A stretch of DNA of 64,000 bases from NCBI RefSeq assembly GCF_030410515.1, contig NZ_JAUHHD010000001.1, positions 372,001 through 436,000 on the forward strand, written 5' to 3'. Numbering within the stretch: the stretch's first letter is position 1; every line of letters begins with the position of its first letter. This document shows, one piece after another, positions 17,754-26,202 of the stretch. The DNA comes from Arthrobacter sp. YD4. Lineage in GTDB: Bacteria; Actinomycetota; Actinomycetes; Actinomycetales; Micrococcaceae. The translations under genes and the position numbers were made by a program. The notes beneath the pieces are model-generated. The model was not told the origin of the DNA. It worked only from the letters and a program-made list of their open reading frames with translations, and did no database searches.

Positions 17754-18233
17754 TTACTGTCCCTCTCCGCGGACCAGGATGGACGAGGTGGTGGTGGCGA
17801 CCGGGACGCGCTGCTCGGAATCCGCCCCGGCCACGTCACCGGTGACGGCGAAGATTTCGGCGCGGGTGGTGATCATGGCCCCTCCGCCCATGGCGCGGAC
17901 GCCGTCGACGTGCAGTTCGGCGACCAGCCGGTCCCCTGCCGTGATGGGGCGGTGGTGGACGAAGCGCTGGTCCGCGTGGACCACGCGGGAAAAGTCGATG
18001 CCGGAGGCCGGGTCCGCGATCAGCTGGGCGTCGGCGCGCTGGGCGACGATGATGGCGAAGGTGGGCGGTGCCACCAGGTCCGCGTGGCCCAGCGACCGTG
18101 CGGCCTCGACGTCGAAGTGGGCGGGGTGGGTGGCCTTGACGGCACGCGCGAATTCGCGGATCTTTTCCCGGCCGACGTCGTACACCTCTGCGGCAGGGTA
18201 GCTGCGGCCCTGCAGGTCCGGATTAATAGTCAT
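17754..18233 (-). CDS. FAS1-like/MaoC N-terminal dehydratase subunit, HadA-like
   Basis: The 159-aa hot-dog protein starts with DLQGRSYPAAEVYDVGREKI and contains APPTFAIIVAQ and HADQRFVHHRP, features of HadA/HadC-type subunits. It lacks the D-x4-H catalytic motif carried by the partner HadB-like protein. This matches the known HadAB heterodimer, in which HadA shapes the acyl channel. The ATG is 6 nt behind a TAGGCT box, so the operon HadA-HadB-MFS likely starts here. Confidence 0.87.
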   Translation of the reverse strand: MTINPDLQGRSYPAAEVYDVGREKIREFARAVKATHPAHFDVEAARSLGHADLVAPPTFAIIVAQRADAQLIADPASGIDFSRVVHADQRFVHHRPITAGDRLVAELHVDGVRAMGGGAMITTRAEIFAVTGDVAGADSEQRVPVATTTSSILVRGEGQ

Positions 18234-18239
18234 GAGTCC

Positions 18240-18245
18240 AGCCTA
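18240..18245 (-). promoter_or_regulatory. -10 box of the HadA-like gene
   Basis: TAGGCT on the minus strand, 6 nt before the ATG at 18233. Confidence 0.55.
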
Positions 18246-18252
18246 GCGGCCG

Positions 18253-18477
18253 CTACCGCTGGAGTTTTTTGCGGATCGCCTGGCCGCGGACCACCATGCC
18301 GGCGATGTGCAGGATGAGGCCGGCGCCGATCACGCCGAGGGCGGTGAAGGACAGCGCCTGGTTACCGGTGGAGTTGCCGATCAGGGTGAGGATGATGCCG
18401 GCGGCGATCAGTCCCATGGCTCCGAAGACGAGCACCTTGTAGCGGGTCGGCGCGGTGGCCCAGAATTCGTTCAGCAC
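18253..18477 (-). CDS. small two-helix membrane protein
   Basis: This 74-aa product has two hydrophobic helices (about residues 13-33 and 42-63) and a basic tail (RGQAIRKKLQR). The GTG start at 18477 lies 6 nt behind TAGAAT, the same short spacing as many neighbours. The only upstream ATG reads into a stop within four codons. Function unknown. Confidence 0.72.
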   Translation of the reverse strand: MLNEFWATAPTRYKVLVFGAMGLIAAGIILTLIGNSTGNQALSFTALGVIGAGLILHIAGMVVRGQAIRKKLQR

Positions 18478-18483
18478 CCTGCC

Positions 18484-18489
18484 ATTCTA
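18484..18489 (-). promoter_or_regulatory. -10 box of the 74-aa membrane protein gene
   Basis: TAGAAT on the minus strand ends 6 nt before the GTG at 18477. Confidence 0.5.
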
Positions 18490-18511
18490 CGGGGCCGGAC
18501 CGGGCGGCCCG

Positions 18512-18539
18512 CCCCGGTTTGGAGGCCCCGGTTTGGAGG
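18512..18539. repeat. tandem 14-bp direct repeat
   Basis: CCCCGGTTTGGAGG occurs twice head to tail (18512-18525, 18526-18539). It sits just behind the DUF2797 gene stop and upstream of the small membrane protein gene. Confidence 0.8.
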
Positions 18540-18546
18540 CTCCGGC

Positions 18547-19467
18547 TCAGAAGAGCGACTCCTGGACCGCCGGCACGTCGGAGTGGTGCTCCCCGGTTTC
18601 CAGCAGGCGTCCCTTCAGGTCTCCGAGGTTGACGACGAACTCCGGCCCGTTGTCCATCAGGCCGGCGAGGGCGATCCCGCCGCTCAGGGACCGGATGGTG
18701 AAGCCGTGGGCGTCGGCGGCGAGGGGGTGCGGGTACGGGTGCCGGGGGCTGTGGCCGCAGGCCAGGTCCGCCAGCGCAGGCCGGGTCCAGGGTTCGTCCA
18801 CCACTTCGTACCCGTCGCCGCCGGCCACACTCAGCAGCGCCCTGGCCCGTTGAGCTTCCTCGGCGTTGCGGGCATCGATCTCGGCCGCGGGGCGCGGGTC
18901 GGCCAGGCCGGCGGCTTTGGCGGCGGACCGGATCTGTTGGGGCAGGCCGGCGTCCCGGGTGACCAGGTCCTCGAGCAGCCGAACGATCCGGCCGTCGTCG
19001 GCCCGGGCAATGTACCGTGCCGCCACTGCGCCCTGTTCGGCGAGCCGGTGCCATTTCCGGAGCGCGGAGGCCGTGCCCACCTTGGTGGCGCCGTGGGCGA
19101 AGGAGGCGACGTAGAGCCAGTGCGGCTGCATCAGGTAGGCCCGCAGGCCGGGCGGGACGCGGCCGCCGCGGTGGAAGTCGTGGATCAGGCGGGAATCGTC
19201 CGCCGCGAAGCAGGGGCCGCACTGGTTTCCGCGCTCGGCGTGAGCGTTCCGTGGGCAGGGGATGTGGTCCCGCTCGGCCGGGCCGTGCACCCTGTGGTGG
19301 CCCAGGCAGTGTTTGCCGGGGACGGAGATCCGGAACCCGAGCCGGGTTCCGGCGTCGAGCTCCACGTCCCGGAAGCCGCCCGCGGCGTCCTGGACGCGCA
19401 GGGCGGCGCGGGGATTCTCCGGTTGATCCCAAAAGACCCCGTGAACCAGCTCGTTGGCATGGATCAC
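18547..19467 (-). CDS. DUF2797 domain protein
   Basis: The 306-aa protein fits the DUF2797 family, cytosolic proteins of unknown function. Cysteine/histidine clusters suggest a metal site: GKHCLGHH, HIPCPRNAH and NQCGPC. YLMQPHWLYVASFAHGATKVG follows, then a GIY-YIG-like RYIARADDGRIVRLLEDLV region. The GTG at 19467 has AGGAGA about 6 nt upstream. An open frame extends further to 19695 but overlaps the lyase gene and has odd composition. The stop of that lyase is 27 nt upstream, so the two may be co-transcribed. Confidence 0.8.
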   Translation of the reverse strand: MIHANELVHGVFWDQPENPRAALRVQDAAGGFRDVELDAGTRLGFRISVPGKHCLGHHRVHGPAERDHIPCPRNAHAERGNQCGPCFAADDSRLIHDFHRGGRVPPGLRAYLMQPHWLYVASFAHGATKVGTASALRKWHRLAEQGAVAARYIARADDGRIVRLLEDLVTRDAGLPQQIRSAAKAAGLADPRPAAEIDARNAEEAQRARALLSVAGGDGYEVVDEPWTRPALADLACGHSPRHPYPHPLAADAHGFTIRSLSGGIALAGLMDNGPEFVVNLGDLKGRLLETGEHHSDVPAVQESLF

Positions 19468-19493
19468 GGGGTCTCCTGACGGGTCGGGCGCGG

Positions 19494-20357
19494 CTACAGG
19501 GCCGGCTGCACCCCAAAGGCTACCGCGAGCTTCATGATCTTCTCGGCGCGGCCCAGGCGCGGCAGGTCGGAACCGTCGCGGATGACGCGGCCGTTGGCCT
19601 CGAAGTCGGCCATGAAGTCCGTGGCCCAGGCGACGTCTGAGGGCGTCGGGCTGATGACCTCGTTGATGACGTGGGTCTGGTCGATGGCCAGGCACAGCTT
19701 GCCGGTCATGCCCATCATCACGGTGATGCCGGTCTGCTCGCGCAGGATCGGGTGGTTGGTGCCCACCGTGGGGCCGTCGATGGGGCCGGGCAGGTTGCCG
19801 ACGCGGCTGGCGACGACGAGCTTGGCGCGCGGGTAGGCCATGGCCTCCGGGGTGGCGGCCATGCCGGTGTCGCGGCGGAAGTCACCGGAGCCAAAAGCGA
19901 GGCGGAACGCGCCTTGGGCCTTGGCGATGTGGTTGGCTTCCTCGATGCCGACGGCGGACTCAACCAGCGGGATGACGGGGGTCTTGCCGTCCATGCGGTG
20001 GAAGCTCTCGGTGACCTGGTCCGCGGACTCGGTCTTGGCCAGCATCACGCCGAGCAGTCCGGGGGTGCCGCGGAGGCCGGCGAGGTCGTCGGCCCAGAAC
20101 GGGCTGGTGGCGTCGTTGATCCGGACCCAGGCGTTGCCGCCCGCGGTCAGCCAGTCGACGACGTGCTGCCGGGCCTGGTCCTTCTGGGAGGGGTCCACCG
20201 CGTCTTCGATGTCCAGGATGATCGCGTCGGCGCGGGACTCCGAGGATTCGGTGAACAGCTCCGGCTTCATGGCGTTGACCAGCAGCCAGGAGCGGGCGAT
20301 CTCGGCCGGGACATTGCGTTGGGGCCGGACAATCCCGGCGGTGGTCGTAGAGGTCAT
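19494..20357 (-). CDS. CitE-like HpcH/HpaI-family CoA-ester lyase
   Basis: The 287-aa TIM-barrel protein resembles CitE-type citryl/malyl-CoA lyases. Visible elements are the early RSWLLVNAMKPELF arginine region, the Mg-site strand ADAIILDIEDAVDPSQK, and VIPLVESAVGIEEA, the metal-binding glutamate loop. LAFGSGDFRRDTGM follows. Free-standing actinobacterial members cleave 3-hydroxyacyl-CoAs such as malyl- or citramalyl-CoA. The exact substrate is not evident. The start is 6 nt behind TAGCGT. Confidence 0.85.
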   Translation of the reverse strand: MTSTTTAGIVRPQRNVPAEIARSWLLVNAMKPELFTESSESRADAIILDIEDAVDPSQKDQARQHVVDWLTAGGNAWVRINDATSPFWADDLAGLRGTPGLLGVMLAKTESADQVTESFHRMDGKTPVIPLVESAVGIEEANHIAKAQGAFRLAFGSGDFRRDTGMAATPEAMAYPRAKLVVASRVGNLPGPIDGPTVGTNHPILREQTGITVMMGMTGKLCLAIDQTHVINEVISPTPSDVAWATDFMADFEANGRVIRDGSDLPRLGRAEKIMKLAVAFGVQPAL

Positions 20358-20363
20358 GCCTCT

Positions 20364-20369
20364 ACGCTA
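20364..20369 (-). promoter_or_regulatory. -10 box of the CoA-ester lyase gene
   Basis: TAGCGT on the minus strand, 6 nt before the ATG at 20357. Confidence 0.5.
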
Positions 20370-20502
20370 GCCGCCCGGAACGTCCGGCCGCCAAGTAATA
20401 CCCCGGTTCCGGGCGACCATTACGACCAAAATCACGTTCCCGCCGCCCACGGGCCGTCAGATGGGGCTTGTAAGAGCCTCGCCTGCCGGCCCGTGGGATG
20501 GG

Positions 20503-21483
20503 TTAGGGGATGTTGCTGCCGCGGGCGGTGATCCAGAGCCGGTACCACTCGGGCCGGGTCATGGCCGCGGCCACGTCCGCCGCACCGGCGCAGGCGCGGA
20601 TCCGCTCCGGGTTCGCGCTGCCGATCACCGGAGAGATGCCGGCCGGATGCTTCATCAGCCAACCGAGCACCACGGCTTCGCCGGTGGTGCCCTTCTCCGC
20701 CGCCATCGCGGCGACGAGGTCCGCCGTCGCGCGTGCGGCGGCATCCCCACCGCCCGCCGCACCGGTATACCGGCCCTGAGCCAGCGCCCCGTAGGCCTGC
20801 AGCCCGATGCCACGGCGGACGCAGTGCTCCACGGTGCCGTGCGGAAAGCTGTAGTCCGTCCCGTCGGCGTGGTTCACCAGGACCGTGCTCTCCAGCCAGG
20901 CCCGGGCCCCGAGACTCATCTCCAACTGGTTGGCCACGACGGGTGCCTCCAGCCGGTCCTGCAGCAGCTCGATCTGCGCCGCGGACATGTTGGACACGCC
21001 GACCGAGCGGACCTTGCCCTCGGCCATGAGGCGGCCGACGGCGGAGGCCACCTCGGCCGGATCCAGAAGGGGATCCGGCCGGTGCAGCATCAGCACGTCC
21101 ACGTAGTCCGTCTTGAGCCGGGCCAGGCTGCCGTTGACCCGTTCCCGGATCGCCTCGCCGCTTAGGTCGTAGTAGGCGTCGAGTCCGTTCTCACCCAGCC
21201 GGATCCCGCACTTGGTCTGCAGCCGGATCCGCTCGCGCAAACCCGGCGTCCGTGCCAGCACCTCGCCGAACACCGCCTCGGCCTTGCCGCCGCGATAGAT
21301 GTCGGCATGGTCGAACAGGGTGATGCCGGCCTCCAGGGCGGCATCAACCGCGGCCGCCGCCTGATCGACGTCGGCAGAGGTGTACGGCTCCGCCGACCAA
21401 CTGCCGCCCAGACCCATGCAGCCATAAATCAGTTCCTGGACGGGGTTCAGTTCCTTGACGGGGGGCACTTCTTCGGCACTCAC
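20503..21483 (-). CDS. aldo/keto reductase, YdhF-like
   Basis: The 326-aa TIM-barrel oxidoreductase uses NADPH to reduce carbonyls. The catalytic tetrad is readable: Asp and Tyr in FDHADIYRGG, Lys in LQTKCGI and His in VLMLHRPDP. The closest remembered relative is E. coli YdhF, of uncertain physiological substrate. The GTG start overlaps the alpha-glucosidase stop (GTGA), so it is translated from the same message and is presumably under the same ROK control. Confidence 0.9.
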   Translation of the reverse strand: MSAEEVPPVKELNPVQELIYGCMGLGGSWSAEPYTSADVDQAAAAVDAALEAGITLFDHADIYRGGKAEAVFGEVLARTPGLRERIRLQTKCGIRLGENGLDAYYDLSGEAIRERVNGSLARLKTDYVDVLMLHRPDPLLDPAEVASAVGRLMAEGKVRSVGVSNMSAAQIELLQDRLEAPVVANQLEMSLGARAWLESTVLVNHADGTDYSFPHGTVEHCVRRGIGLQAYGALAQGRYTGAAGGGDAAARATADLVAAMAAEKGTTGEAVVLGWLMKHPAGISPVIGSANPERIRACAGAADVAAAMTRPEWYRLWITARGSNIP

Positions 21484-23186
21484 CGCAGCCAGACGGTGGT
21501 GTTGCCGGGCAGCCGGCCGCCGTCGAGGGGTCCGCTGCTGATCAGGACCTCACCGGCGGGCAGGTCGACGGCGTCGGAGCCGAAGTTCGTCACCGACTGC
21601 CAGCCGTCGTGCCGGCGGAAGTGCAGGACACCCGCGTCGCTGTTCTCCACCCATTCCAGTTCCTCGGAGGCCTGCAACTCACGGCGGAGCTTGAGGGCCT
21701 TGCGGTAGAACTCCAGGGTCGAGCCCTCTTGGCCGTCCTGGGCGGCGACGGCGTAGCGGCCGAACCATTCGGGCTGGGGCAGGTGGGCACGTCCGGCGCC
21801 GAAGCCGAAGGAGCTGCCCTCGGTTTCCCAGGGCAGCGGGACACGGCAGCCGTCGCGGCCGATCTCGACGCCCTTGTTGCGGAAGAACGTGGGGTCCTGA
21901 CGCTCGGAGTCCGGGATTTCGCCGACTTCCTGGAGGCCCAGTTCCTCGCCCTGGTACAGGTAGGCAGAGCCGGGCAGCGCCAGCATCAGCAGAGTGGCGG
22001 CCCGGGCGCGGCGCAGGCCGAGTTCGATATCGAGTTCCTCGGCGGGGGCGCCGGCGAGGAGCCACCCCTTGCCGTCCTGGCCCTTGGCGTGCTTGCCGCC
22101 GCCCTGCGGGAGGCCGTAGCGGGTGGCGTGCCGGACGACGTCGTGGTTGGAGAACACCCACGTAGACGAGGCACCGGACTCGGTGGCCTCGGCGAGGTTA
22201 CGGGTGATGATCTCGCGGAACTCGTCGGCGTCGAAGTCGGCCTGCAGCAGGTCGAAGTTGAACGCTTGGCCCAGGCCCTGCGGGCTAGCGTAACGGGCGC
22301 GGCGGCTCGCGTGGACCCAGGCTTCGGCGACGGCGGTGCGCGGCGGGTTGTATTCGTTGAAGACCTCGCGCCACTCGACGTAGATCTCGTGCACCTCGTC
22401 GCGGTCCCAGAACGGGTGCGAGCCGTCGATGAAGCCGTCGGTGCCGGTGTTGGCCTCGCTGAGTTCCAGCTTGGAGAGCAGCGGCTCGGTCAGGTCCTTG
22501 GTCAGGGCGTGGGCGACGTCGACGCGGAAGCCGTCCACGCCGCGGTCGGACCAGAAGCGCAGGGTCTTCAGGAAGTCATCCCGGATCTCGCGGTTGGACC
22601 AGTTCAGGTCCGGCTGTTCCTTGGCGAAGATGTGCATGTACCACTGGCCGGGCGTGCCGTCGGGCTCGGTGATGCGCTCCCAGGCGGGGCCGCCGAAGAC
22701 GGATTCCCAGTCCGAGGGCGGGATCTCGCCGTTCTCGCCCTTGCCATCGCGGAAGATGTAACGCTCGCGGGCATCCGAGCCGCGCGGGGAGGCAAGGGCC
22801 TCCTTGAACCATTCGTGCCGGTTGGACGAGTGGTTCGGGACGATGTCGGCGATCAGCTTGATCCCGGCGGCGTGCAGCGCGGCGGACATCTCGTCGAAGT
22901 CGGCGAGGTTACCCAGCTTGGGATCGACGTCGCGGTAGTCGTCGACGTCGTAGCCGCCGTCGGCGAGGGCGGACGGGTAGAACGGGGAGAGCCAGACGGC
23001 GTCAATGCCGAGGGCCTTCAGGTACGGGACCTTGGCGGTGATGCCCTTGATGTCACCGATGCCGTCGCCATTGGAGTCGGAGAAGCTGCGCGGGTAGATC
23101 TGGTAGACGGACGCCTGGCGCCACCAGTTCGGGTCGGCGGCGGCGTCGGATCCGGACAGGGTGGCCAGCGTGGCGGTGTTCGACAA
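21480..23186 (-). CDS. alpha-glucosidase, GH13 family
   Basis: The 568-aa enzyme hydrolyses alpha-glucosidic bonds of maltose- or isomaltose-type oligosaccharides. It has no signal peptide, so it acts in the cytoplasm. GH13 regions are intact: DIVPNHSS, the nucleophile Asp223 in DGFRVDVAHAL, the acid/base Glu288 in AVAEAW, and Asp349 in VFSNHDVVRH. The start is a TTG at 23186 preceded by AAAAGGACT. A TATGCT -10 box (23225-23230, minus strand) and the palindrome 23231-23252 lie upstream, next to the divergent ROK regulator. Confidence 0.93.
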   Translation of the reverse strand: MSNTATLATLSGSDAAADPNWWRQASVYQIYPRSFSDSNGDGIGDIKGITAKVPYLKALGIDAVWLSPFYPSALADGGYDVDDYRDVDPKLGNLADFDEMSAALHAAGIKLIADIVPNHSSNRHEWFKEALASPRGSDARERYIFRDGKGENGEIPPSDWESVFGGPAWERITEPDGTPGQWYMHIFAKEQPDLNWSNREIRDDFLKTLRFWSDRGVDGFRVDVAHALTKDLTEPLLSKLELSEANTGTDGFIDGSHPFWDRDEVHEIYVEWREVFNEYNPPRTAVAEAWVHASRRARYASPQGLGQAFNFDLLQADFDADEFREIITRNLAEATESGASSTWVFSNHDVVRHATRYGLPQGGGKHAKGQDGKGWLLAGAPAEELDIELGLRRARAATLLMLALPGSAYLYQGEELGLQEVGEIPDSERQDPTFFRNKGVEIGRDGCRVPLPWETEGSSFGFGAGRAHLPQPEWFGRYAVAAQDGQEGSTLEFYRKALKLRRELQASEELEWVENSDAGVLHFRRHDGWQSVTNFGSDAVDLPAGEVLISSGPLDGGRLPGNTTVWLR

Positions 23187-23224
23187 GTGAAGTCCTTTTG
23201 AGAGCCGGGTCTGATACTTTGGAC

Positions 23225-23230
23225 AGCATA
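23225..23230 (-). promoter_or_regulatory. -10 box of the alpha-glucosidase operon
   Basis: TATGCT on the minus strand gives a leader of about 30 nt with a good ribosome site. The palindrome at 23231-23252 abuts it on the upstream side. Confidence 0.5.
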
Positions 23231-23252
23231 ATTTAGATAGAAACTAAATCTA
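23231..23252. promoter_or_regulatory. AT-rich palindrome in the ROK/alpha-glucosidase divergent promoter
   Basis: Two overlapping dyads share this stretch: ATTTAG (23231-23236) with CTAAAT (23244-23249), and TAGAT (23234-23238) with ATCTA (23248-23252). ROK regulators usually bind AT-rich dyads near sugar gene promoters. This is the only AT-rich patch between the two genes. Confidence 0.6.
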
Positions 23253-23269
23253 TTACCGCTCAATTATGG

Positions 23270-24493
23270 GTGCCGCGTTACAGGGAGGTCAAGATTCCGC
23301 AGCCGCACGCCGCCGGTACGCCGCAGTCCCTCCGCCGGGTCAACGCCCAGGCGGTGCTCGCCGCCGTCCGGACCACGGAGGTGGCCACCGGCACCGGGCT
23401 GATGGCAGCCACCGGACTCACCCGTGCCACCGTGATCGCCGTGTGTGAGGACCTCGTCCGGAGCGGCTGGCTAAGGGAGCTGGACACCCCGGCCCGCGAA
23501 GGCGCCTCCCCCTCCGCCGCCGCCGGCAAACCGCGCAAGGGCCGGCCCGCGCGGCGCTTTGAGCTGAATGCCCGCGCCGGCGTCGTCCTCGGCGTCGACA
23601 TCGGCGCGGGGACCACGACGGCGGCCGTCGCGGACCTGCGCGGCACCGTCCTCGGCCGGGCCAGTGCGGCCTTCCGGGCCACGGACATCCCGGCGGAGGA
23701 GCGCGTCAGCGTGGTGGACCGGGCCTGCCTGGACGCACTCCGGGAGGCCGGCCAGACCCCGGAGAAGGTGCTGGCGGTGACGGCCGGCATCGCCGCCCCG
23801 ATCGACCGGGAGGGTGCCGTCCTCGCCGCCCAGCACTTCTGGACCCTGTTCGACGTCGGGCTCCGCTCCGCCCTCCACGAACGGCACGGCTGGCCGGTGC
23901 GGCTTGAGAACGACGCCAATCTCGCGGCCCTGGGCGAACGCTGGCGCGGAACCGGCGCCGGGGTGGCAGACCTGGTGGTGCTGCTGGCCAGTGAACGCCT
24001 CGGCGCGGGGGTGCTGGAATCGGGCCGGCTGCTGCATGGCCGGGCGGGCGGTGCCGGGGAGATGGGATTCCTCTCCCTCGTGGAGGGCGTGGGCTCCAGC
24101 GCGGGCATCGCGAGCCTGGCCAGGACGTGGCAGGCGGAGGCCGGGGGTCCCACCGGCGGCGGTCAGGCAGGCTCCCGGCGGGTCTTCGCCGACGCCGCGG
24201 CCGGGGACGCTGCCGCGCTGGAGATCCTCGACCGCCTCGCCGAGCGGATGGCCCGGGTGATCGCCGCGATCGCGAGCTTCATCAACCCCGAGCAGGTGGT
24301 GATCGGGGGCGCCGTCGCCGATTCCGCGGGCGCGCTGCTGCCCGGCATTAACGCCGCCCTGCCGGCCCTGACCGCCACTCCCCCGCGCGTCACCGTGTCA
24401 ACGCTCGGGGATGCGATCGTGACGGTCGGCGCCGTCCGGCACGCCTTGGATTACGTCGAGGCGAACGCCTTGGACCTGCAGCTGAGGCCGTAG
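23270..24493 (+). CDS. ROK-family transcriptional regulator
   Basis: The protein combines an N-terminal winged helix (about residues 18-70: SLRRVNAQAVLAAV, then GLTRATVIAVCEDLVRSG) with a ROK sugar-kinase-like fold (VVLGVDIGAGTTTAAVADL). The cysteine zinc motif of classic ROK proteins is absent: the corresponding HGRAGGAGEMGFLSLVEG has no Cys. It probably represses the divergent alpha-glucosidase operon in response to a sugar. The start is uncertain. GTG 23270 has no ribosome site, while AGGGAGG at 23282-23288 lies 5 nt before an in-frame ATT at 23294. Confidence 0.88.
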   Translation: MPRYREVKIPQPHAAGTPQSLRRVNAQAVLAAVRTTEVATGTGLMAATGLTRATVIAVCEDLVRSGWLRELDTPAREGASPSAAAGKPRKGRPARRFELNARAGVVLGVDIGAGTTTAAVADLRGTVLGRASAAFRATDIPAEERVSVVDRACLDALREAGQTPEKVLAVTAGIAAPIDREGAVLAAQHFWTLFDVGLRSALHERHGWPVRLENDANLAALGERWRGTGAGVADLVVLLASERLGAGVLESGRLLHGRAGGAGEMGFLSLVEGVGSSAGIASLARTWQAEAGGPTGGGQAGSRRVFADAAAGDAAALEILDRLAERMARVIAAIASFINPEQVVIGGAVADSAGALLPGINAALPALTATPPRVTVSTLGDAIVTVGAVRHALDYVEANALDLQLRP

Positions 24494-24502
24494 CGGCCGC
24501 AG

Positions 24503-26074
24503 CTACTCCGGCATGGTCATGGTGCGCAGGTCCAGCTGCCGCAGCACCCGGTCCGCCACCTCGGGGTCCATGTCGGGTTCATTCCGGGCAGCCACGACTT
24601 CCTGGCGGGCCGCGTCCAGGGCGATAGTCTGAACCGCGATCGCCAGCTCCCGGCCGCGCTTGCGTTTGTCGCCCAGGCTTTCGTTGCGCAGGCTGCCGTC
24701 GAGCAGCTCGGCGTGCAGACGGTTCATCTTCTCCTTGACCAGCGCCACCTTCTCCGGGGGCAGCTCCTTCATCAGCTGGTGGTCCTTCAGGGCGGCGACG
24801 GCGGCCTGCTGGGCGCGGGCTGCCAGCAGGCGGGCGGCATCCCGCTCCACGGACCCGTCCTCCGAGGCCTTCAGCACCCGCATCAGCCAGGGCAGGGTCA
24901 GCCCGGGAAGCACCAGCGTGGCCAGCAGCACGGCGCAGGCGATCACCAGCAGCTCGCTGCGGGCAGGGAACGGTGAGCCGTCCTCCAGGGTCAGCGGCAG
25001 CGCGAGGGCCAGGGCCAGGGTGGCCAGGCCGCGCATGCCGCACCAGGTAAGGATCAGCACTTCCTTGGCGGAGGTGGGCCGGAGCGTGTTCTTGCTGCTG
25101 CGGGCCAGCCCGGACATCAGGGCCAGCCAGCCAAAGCGGACGGCGAAGACCAGGACGCAGATCACCGCCGCCGTCCCGGCCATGCCGAGGACCGCAGAGC
25201 CCTCATCATGGATAACCTGACGGATCTCCAGGCCAACCAGCCCGAACGCCAGGCCCGTGACCAGCAGTTCCACCACGTCCCAGAATGCGGTCCGGGTGAT
25301 GCGTTCGGCGGCGTCCTGCGGCCGTGAGTGCCGTTGCACCTCAAGGGCGGTGACGACGACGGCGATGACGCCCGAGGCGTGGAGCTCCTCGGCGAGGATG
25401 TAAGCGGCGAACGGGACCACCAGGGTGACGGCGCTCCGGGCCACCATGGACTGCACCAGCCGGGTGACAAGGCCGGTGAGCCAGCCCATGGCGATCCCGA
25501 CGCCCACGGCCAGGGCCGCGCCGAGCGCAAACTGGAGGACGACGTCGGGCCCCAGCTTGGTGCCCGAAACGGAGGCGGCGACGGCGGCCTGGAAGATGAC
25601 GATAGCCGCCGCGTCGTTGAACAGGCCCTCGCTTTGCAGCACGGTGATCAGCCGGCGGGGCATGTGGACCCGGCCCGCGATGGAATCCACGGCCACGGGG
25701 TCCGGGGGTGCCACCATGGCCCCCAGTGCGATGGCAGCGGGGATGCCGATGCTCGGAATCATCAGCCAAGCGGCACCGGCCACGACGGCGGTGGAGACCA
25801 CCACCAAGGCGACGGCGAGCATGAGCAGGGTGCGCCAGCGGACCCGGAACACGGCCCAGGAGCTTCGCTGCGCGGTGGCGAAGAGCAGCGGCGGGAGGAA
25901 GACCGGAAGGATCAACTCCGGGGTGATGTCCACCTCCGGGAAGCCGGGGATGAAGGTCAGCGCCACGGCCAGGATCAGCATCAGCACCGGATAGGGCAAC
26001 CGGAGCCGGTCCCCCAGACCCACGGCCACGACGGTGGCCAGCAGTAGTCCAATAATGAGGGCCAAAAGATCCAT
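24503..26074 (-). CDS. Na+/H+ antiporter, CPA1 type
   Basis: The 523-aa protein has about 12 membrane helices followed by a cytoplasmic, charged tail of about 120 residues from residue ~400. Conserved antiporter elements are visible: FLPPLLFATAQ, GAMVAPPDPVAVDSI with the Pro-Asp/Asp ion-site region, and LQSEGLFNDAAAIVIF. It would exchange Na+ (or K+) for H+ across the plasma membrane and help pH and salt homeostasis. It ends 10 nt from the convergent ROK stop. Confidence 0.9.
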   Translation of the reverse strand: MDLLALIIGLLLATVVAVGLGDRLRLPYPVLMLILAVALTFIPGFPEVDITPELILPVFLPPLLFATAQRSSWAVFRVRWRTLLMLAVALVVVSTAVVAGAAWLMIPSIGIPAAIALGAMVAPPDPVAVDSIAGRVHMPRRLITVLQSEGLFNDAAAIVIFQAAVAASVSGTKLGPDVVLQFALGAALAVGVGIAMGWLTGLVTRLVQSMVARSAVTLVVPFAAYILAEELHASGVIAVVVTALEVQRHSRPQDAAERITRTAFWDVVELLVTGLAFGLVGLEIRQVIHDEGSAVLGMAGTAAVICVLVFAVRFGWLALMSGLARSSKNTLRPTSAKEVLILTWCGMRGLATLALALALPLTLEDGSPFPARSELLVIACAVLLATLVLPGLTLPWLMRVLKASEDGSVERDAARLLAARAQQAAVAALKDHQLMKELPPEKVALVKEKMNRLHAELLDGSLRNESLGDKRKRGRELAIAVQTIALDAARQEVVAARNEPDMDPEVADRVLRQLDLRTMTMPE

Positions 26075-26157
26075 GTGCTCACTTTCCCCGGGGTGATTGC
26101 TTCCGGGCCCGTCGGCGCAATTGCCATTGCGGCGCGGCCGGGAGCCCCTACCACCCT

Positions 26158-26185
26158 ACCCGGGGGCGCGCCTGCGCCCCCGGGT
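26158..26185 (-). terminator. hairpin behind the NAD(P)-binding protein gene
   Basis: A perfect 12-bp stem (ACCCGGGGGCGC / GCGCCCCCGGGT) encloses a GCCT loop. It lies 18 nt past the stop of the upstream minus-strand gene and before the antiporter promoter. No U-tract follows. Confidence 0.55.
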
Positions 26186-26202
26186 CCGGGGATTGGGAGG
26201 GC

